A stretch of 64,000 bases of DNA from NCBI RefSeq assembly GCF_002117915.1, contig NZ_BDJB01000002.1, positions 1 through 64,000 of the forward strand, written 5' to 3'. Positions 59,976 to 64,000 of the stretch are shown here, one piece after another (the first letter of the stretch is position 1; the number at the start of each line of letters is the position of its first letter). Made by a program: the position numbers and the translations under genes. This DNA comes from Sphingomonas sp. TZW2008. GTDB lineage: Bacteria; Pseudomonadota; Alphaproteobacteria; Sphingomonadales; Sphingomonadaceae. The notes below the pieces were generated by a model. It was given only the letters and a program-made list of their open reading frames with translations, was not told where the DNA came from and did not search any database.

Positions 59976-61169
59976 ATGCGCGACCATCCGCCCCTGATGC
60001 GCCGGGAACAGCGCCCGCTTCTGCGCCGCATCCGCCTGCCCCTGCTGCTGCCGCTGTTGGCGCTCGCCACTGCGTGCTCGGGCGCGGTGCTCGATCCGGC
60101 GGGCGACGTCGCGCTGCAGCAACGTAACCTCATCTACATCTCGACCGCGCTGATGCTGCTCATCATCGTGCCGGTGCTGATCCTGACAGTCGTCTTCGCG
60201 TGGCGCTATCGCCAGGGCAACAAGGACGCGACCTACGATCCGCATTTCGACCATTCGACGACGCTCGAGCTCGTCATCTGGTCCGCGCCGCTGCTGATCA
60301 TCATCGCATTGGGCGCGCTCACTTGGTCGAGCACCCACCTGCTCGATCCGTTCCGCCCGCTTAACCGCCTCTCCGCCACCAAGGCCGCCGTGCCCAACGA
60401 CAAGCCGCTGCGCGTTCAGGTGGTGTCGCTCGACTGGAAATGGCTGTTCATTTACCCCGAACTCGGCATCGCTACGGTCAACGAACTCGCGCTGCCCGTC
60501 GACCGGCAGGTTCGCTTCGACATGACGTCGAGCAACATGATGAACACCTTCTACGCGCCGACGATGGCGGGGATGGTCTACACCATGCCCGGCATGCGCA
60601 GCACGCTGCACGCGGTGCTCAACAAGCCCGGTACGTACGAGGGCATGTCCGCCAACTATAGCGGCGCGGGCTTCTCCTACATGCGCTTCGCGCTGCGCGG
60701 CCTCGACCAGGCCGGCTTCGATCGCTGGGTGGCCGGCGTCCGCGGACGCGGCGGGGCGCTGAGCACCGCCAACTATCTGAAGCTCGAACGGCCGAGCGAG
60801 CGCGTGCCTGCGATGCATTTCGCCCGGGTGCAGCCCGATCTGTTCCGCCGGATCTTCGAGCGCTGCGTCGCGCCGGGCACGCCGTGCATGAGCGAGACGA
60901 TGGCGCGCGACCGCGCCGCCGGCGGCGGCGACCCGCATGCGATGCAGATGGGCGAAGGCATGCCCGCGGGGCGCGGCTCGATGCCGCGCAGCAAGCCGGA
61001 GGGTGCGCTGATGAAGGACACCGACGAGATCGAGACCGCGCCCAACGTCGGCAAGCCGCGCCAGCCGGGCGCACCCGGCGCCACCGATCCAGCCTCCAGT
61101 CGCAACCGCGACATGACCAACCTTCTCCTGCCGACCGCGCCGGGCACCCCCGCCGCGGCGCGCGGCTGA
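59976..61169 (+). CDS. cyoA: Cytochrome bo3 quinol oxidase subunit II
   Basis: A 397-residue lipoprotein subunit. Lipobox LATAC (Cys about 34), two membrane helices (LIYISTALMLLIIVPVLILTVVFAW; LVIWSAPLLIIIALGALTW), then the cupredoxin domain (DWKWLFIYPELGIATVNELALPVDRQVRF, NMMNTFYAPTMAGMVYTMPGM). The CuA cysteines are absent, as expected for a quinol rather than cytochrome c oxidase. The C-terminal ~120 residues are a Pro/Gly/Met-rich extension longer than in E. coli. ATG 59976 follows AGAGG. Confidence 0.95.
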   Translation: MRDHPPLMRREQRPLLRRIRLPLLLPLLALATACSGAVLDPAGDVALQQRNLIYISTALMLLIIVPVLILTVVFAWRYRQGNKDATYDPHFDHSTTLELVIWSAPLLIIIALGALTWSSTHLLDPFRPLNRLSATKAAVPNDKPLRVQVVSLDWKWLFIYPELGIATVNELALPVDRQVRFDMTSSNMMNTFYAPTMAGMVYTMPGMRSTLHAVLNKPGTYEGMSANYSGAGFSYMRFALRGLDQAGFDRWVAGVRGRGGALSTANYLKLERPSERVPAMHFARVQPDLFRRIFERCVAPGTPCMSETMARDRAAGGGDPHAMQMGEGMPAGRGSMPRSKPEGALMKDTDEIETAPNVGKPRQPGAPGATDPASSRNRDMTNLLLPTAPGTPAAARG

Positions 61170-61184
61170 GCCGCCGGAGCTTCC

Positions 61185-63179
61185 ATGTTCAACGAGACCA
61201 TCCTGAAGACGATCTTCGGCCGGCTCAGCCTCGAATCCTTTCCGATTCACGAGCCGATCCTGCTCGTCACCTTTGCCGGTGTCGTGCTGCTCGGCACGGG
61301 CATCCTCTTTGCGGTCACCAAATATCGCCTGTGGGGCTGGCTGTGGACCGAATGGTTCACCAGCGTCGATCACAAGAAGATCGGCATCATGTACATGATA
61401 CTCGGCATCATCATGCTGCTGCGCGGCTTTGCCGACGCGGTCATGATGCGCACGCAGCAGGCGATCAGCTTTGGCGCGAGCGAAGGGTATCTCAACGCGC
61501 ACCATTATGATCAGGTGTTCACCGCGCACGGCACGATCATGATCTTCTTTGTCGCGATCCCGCTGATCGTCGGCATCATCAACTACGTAATGCCGCTGCA
61601 GATCGGTGCGCGCGACGTCGCCTTCCCGTTCCTCAACAACCTAAGCTTCTGGCTGACCGTGGCGGGCGCGCTGCTCGTGATGGTCTCGCTGTTCGTCGGC
61701 GAGTTCAGCCGTGCGGGCTGGCTCAACTACGTTCCGGTATCGAACCTCGCGAACAGCCCCGACGTCGGACCCGACTATTACCTATGGGCGCTGCAGATCG
61801 CGGGCATCGGCACCACGCTGTCGGGCATCAACATGGTGGTTACGATCATCAAGATGCGCGCGCCCGGCATGACGATGATGAAGATGCCGGTATTCGTATG
61901 GACGGCGCTGTGCAGCAACGTGCTGGTGATCGCGATCTTCCCGATCCTCACCGCCGCCTTCGCGATGCTGATGCTCGACCGCTACGTTGGCACCAATTTC
62001 TTCACCAATGATCTCGGCGGCAACCCGATGATGTACTGGAACCTGGTGTGGATCTGGGGCCATCCGGAGGTGTACGTCCTGATCTTGCCAGTGTTCGGCA
62101 TGTATTCCGAGATCACGTCGACGTTCACCGGCAAGCGGCTGTTCGGCTATACCTCGATGGTCTACGCCACCGTCGTTATCACGATCCTGTCGTTCCTGGT
62201 GTGGCTGCACCATTTCTTCACGATGGGATCGGGCGCGAGCGTCAACAGCTTCTTCGGTATCGCGACGATGGTGATCTCGATCCCGACGGGGGCGAAGATC
62301 TTCAACTGGCTGTTCACCATGTATCGCGGGCAGATCCGCTTCGAGCTGCCGATGCGCTGGGTCGTCGCTTTCCTGCTCACCTTCACCGTGGGCGGCATGA
62401 CCGGCGTGCTGCTGGCGGTGCCGCCGGCGGATTTCGTGCTGCACAATTCGCTGTTCCTCGTCGCGCACTTCCACAACGTGATCATCGGCGGCGTCGTGTT
62501 CGGGCTGTTCGCGGCGATCGATTACTGGTTCCCGAAGGCGTTCGGCTTCAAGCTCGACCCGTTCTGGGGCAAGGTTCACTTCTGGGGGTGGGTGATCGGT
62601 TACTGGGTGGCGTGGACGCCGATGTACGTCGCGGGGCTGATGGGCGTCACGCGCCGCGTGCGGCACCTCGACGATGCGACGCTTCAGCCGCTGTTCGTCA
62701 TCGCCGCGATCGGTGTCGCGATCATCGCGGTCGGCATCGCCGGCTTCCTGATCCAGTTGTATGTCAGCATCCGCGATCGCGAGCGGCTGCGCGACACGAC
62801 GGGTGATCCGTGGAACGGCCGCACGCTCGAATGGGCGACGAGCTCGCCGCCGCCTGCGTACAATTTCGCCTTCACCCCCGTCGTCCACGAACTCGACGCA
62901 TGGCACGACATGAAGGACCGCGGCAGCAAGGTGCCCGACAGCGGCTATCAGCCGATCCACATGCCGCGCAACACGGGCGTCGGCGTGATCCTGTCGGCGC
63001 TAGCGCTCGCACTCGGTTTCGGCATGGTATGGTATATTTGGTGGCTCGCGGCGGTCAGCTTCGTCGGCATGGTCGTGGTGACGATTGCGCACACCTTCAA
63101 CTACGACCGTGACTATTACATTCCGGCCGACGAGGTCGAGAAGACCGAGCGCGCCGCCGCCGCGCTGGCGGGAGCGTGA
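61185..63179 (+). CDS. cyoB: Cytochrome bo3 quinol oxidase subunit I
   Basis: A 664-residue heme-copper oxidase catalytic subunit. Heme b ligand region [18 protein letters not shown], the copper/cross-link motif [21 protein letters not shown] (Tyr cross-linked His), [13 protein letters not shown] (two CuB His), and [26 protein letters not shown] (heme ligands). The terminal quinol oxidase pumps protons while reducing oxygen. It follows cyoA by 15 bases. Confidence 0.97.
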   Translation: MFNETILKTIFGRLSLESFPIHEPILLVTFAGVVLLGTGILFAVTKYRLWGWLWTEWFTSVDHKKIGIMYMILGIIMLLRGFADAVMMRTQQAISFGASEGYLNAHHYDQVFTAHGTIMIFFVAIPLIVGIINYVMPLQIGARDVAFPFLNNLSFWLTVAGALLVMVSLFVGEFSRAGWLNYVPVSNLANSPDVGPDYYLWALQIAGIGTTLSGINMVVTIIKMRAPGMTMMKMPVFVWTALCSNVLVIAIFPILTAAFAMLMLDRYVGTNFFTNDLGGNPMMYWNLVWIWGHPEVYVLILPVFGMYSEITSTFTGKRLFGYTSMVYATVVITILSFLVWLHHFFTMGSGASVNSFFGIATMVISIPTGAKIFNWLFTMYRGQIRFELPMRWVVAFLLTFTVGGMTGVLLAVPPADFVLHNSLFLVAHFHNVIIGGVVFGLFAAIDYWFPKAFGFKLDPFWGKVHFWGWVIGYWVAWTPMYVAGLMGVTRRVRHLDDATLQPLFVIAAIGVAIIAVGIAGFLIQLYVSIRDRERLRDTTGDPWNGRTLEWATSSPPPAYNFAFTPVVHELDAWHDMKDRGSKVPDSGYQPIHMPRNTGVGVILSALALALGFGMVWYIWWLAAVSFVGMVVVTIAHTFNYDRDYYIPADEVEKTERAAAALAGA

Positions 63180-63183
63180 TCGC

Positions 63184-63816
63184 ATGACGACGCAGACGAT
63201 GACCGCCGACGGCGAGCCGCCGATCTTCTACCAGACCGAGACGGAAGAGCACGATCACAGCGCGGGCGGTACGACGCTCGGCTTCTGGATTTACCTGATG
63301 AGCGACGCGCTGATCTTCGCGACGCTCTTCGCCACCTACGGCGTGCTGAGCACGAGCTACGCCGGGGGCCCCGCGCCGCGCCAGATCTTCGAACTGCCGC
63401 TCGTCGCGCTCAACACCGCGATGCTGCTGATCTCCTCGATCACCTGCGGCATGGCGATGATCGCGATGGAGGAAGGCCGCGCGCGCGCGACGCAGATGTG
63501 GCTCGCGGTGACGGCGCTGTTCGGCGCGATCTTTGTCGGGATCGAGCTCTACGAGTTCGGCACGCTGATCGCCGAGGGCGCTGGGCCAACGCGCAGCGCC
63601 TTCCTGTCGGCATTCTTCACGCTGGTCGGCACGCACGGCCTGCACGTGACGTGCGGGCTGATCTGGATCGCGGTGATGATCGTCCAGGTCGGCCAGCGCG
63701 GACTGATCGACGCCAACCGCCGTCGGCTGATGTGCCTCAGCATGTTCTGGCACCTGCTCGACGTCGTCTGGATCGGCGTCTTCACCTTCGTCTACCTGCT
63801 CGGAGTCGTACGATGA
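63184..63816 (+). CDS. cyoC: Cytochrome bo3 quinol oxidase subunit III
   Basis: A 210-residue five-helix subunit: [70 protein letters not shown] and [24 protein letters not shown] 63184 lies four bases after the cyoB stop; its stop overlaps the cyoD start as ATGA. Confidence 0.95.
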   Translation: MTTQTMTADGEPPIFYQTETEEHDHSAGGTTLGFWIYLMSDALIFATLFATYGVLSTSYAGGPAPRQIFELPLVALNTAMLLISSITCGMAMIAMEEGRARATQMWLAVTALFGAIFVGIELYEFGTLIAEGAGPTRSAFLSAFFTLVGTHGLHVTCGLIWIAVMIVQVGQRGLIDANRRRLMCLSMFWHLLDVVWIGVFTFVYLLGVVR

Positions 63817-64000
63817 GCACGCCGCATCATACCGATCATGCCCAAACGGCGCACGCGCACCATGACGGTACCCCGCCGGCCGACGGCGGGCACGGCCACG
63901 GCTCGCGCCGCGGGTACGTCGTCGGCTTCCTGCTGTCGGCGGTGCTCACCGCGATCCCGTTCGGGCTGGTGATGACGGGCGCAATCGCCAGCGCCCCGGC
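63813..64000 (+). CDS. cyoD: Cytochrome bo3 quinol oxidase subunit IV (partial)
   Basis: Starts with ATG 63813 overlapping the cyoC stop and runs off the window. The visible 62 residues begin with a His-rich polar stretch (residues 1-32), then [21 protein letters not shown], the first helix of the small CyoD subunit. Confidence 0.9.
   Translation, partial: MSTPHHTDHAQTAHAHHDGTPPADGGHGHGSRRGYVVGFLLSAVLTAIPFGLVMTGAIASAP

Noticed and set aside
1..64000. CRISPR array or insertion sequence
   Set aside because: I saw no regularly spaced direct repeats and no transposase; the only recombinase is the serine resolvase at 1818-2396.

Overview
The window comes from a GC-rich alphaproteobacterial chromosome, most likely a Sphingomonas-type sphingomonad. 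The reasons are the exosortase A (XrtA) exopolysaccharide locus, the large TonB-dependent receptor paired with a lipoprotein, a cyo-type quinol oxidase, and small families common in sphingomonads (DUF6481, DUF4112, DUF3072). About the first 4.4 kb is different: visibly AT-richer, loosely packed, and mostly unrecognised.

Region 1 (1-4456) is the right-hand end of an integrated element. It carries a serine recombinase, a membrane-anchored excalibur-domain protein, two or three small hypothetical genes and a frameshifted membrane-protein gene. It ends in a 57-base copy of the 3' part of a tRNA-Leu(UAA), running from the anticodon stem to CCA, which is the expected attachment-site scar. The intact tRNA and the integrase would lie left of the window. 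The scar runs into an orphan solute-binding lipoprotein gene, whose only usable start now seems to be in element DNA.

Region 2 (4.4-15 kb) is core chromosome: DUF4112, anmK, rimO, tRNA-Met, a 2'-5' RNA ligase-like protein, kup, DUF3072, a short cytochrome c maturation operon (ccmC-ccmD-ccmE-TPR gene, with no ccmF, ccmG or ccmH between), an amino-acid dehydrogenase and tRNA-His.

Region 3 (15.1-26.2 kb) is one unbroken type II secretion operon, gspC-D-E-F-G-H-I-J-K-L-M-N, read right to left with start/stop overlaps. The prepilin peptidase gspO is not in the window. A 2OG-Fe(II) oxygenase gene diverges from it.

Region 4 (27-35 kb): a surface lipoprotein and TonB-dependent receptor pair whose upstream region has half-sites in an 11-bp register resembling a Pho box, then tRNA-Val(CAC), HU and Lon.

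Region 5 (35-52 kb) is a nearly complete XrtA/PEP-CTERM exopolysaccharide locus: amidotransferase, an exosortase A-EpsI fusion, glycosyltransferase, FemAB-like protein, deacetylase, AAA ATPase, outer-membrane protein, tyrosine autokinase, chain-length protein, export lipoprotein, PLP decarboxylase and acyl-CoA ligase on the minus strand. A divergent ACP plus two hydrolases complete it. No PEP-CTERM substrate protein is encoded in the window.

Region 6 (52-64 kb): S10 serine carboxypeptidase, thioredoxin reductase, M17 leucyl aminopeptidase, DUF6481, two small proteins, tRNA uridine hydroxylase TrhO, an MFS transporter, and cyoABC plus the start of cyoD. A perfect 19-bp palindrome lies in the MFS/cyo intergenic region. 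Most of the DNA is conventional. The parts most worth a second look are the tRNA-Leu element end, the frameshifted gene beside it, the shortened ccm operon, and the putative operators before the lipoprotein gene and cyoA.
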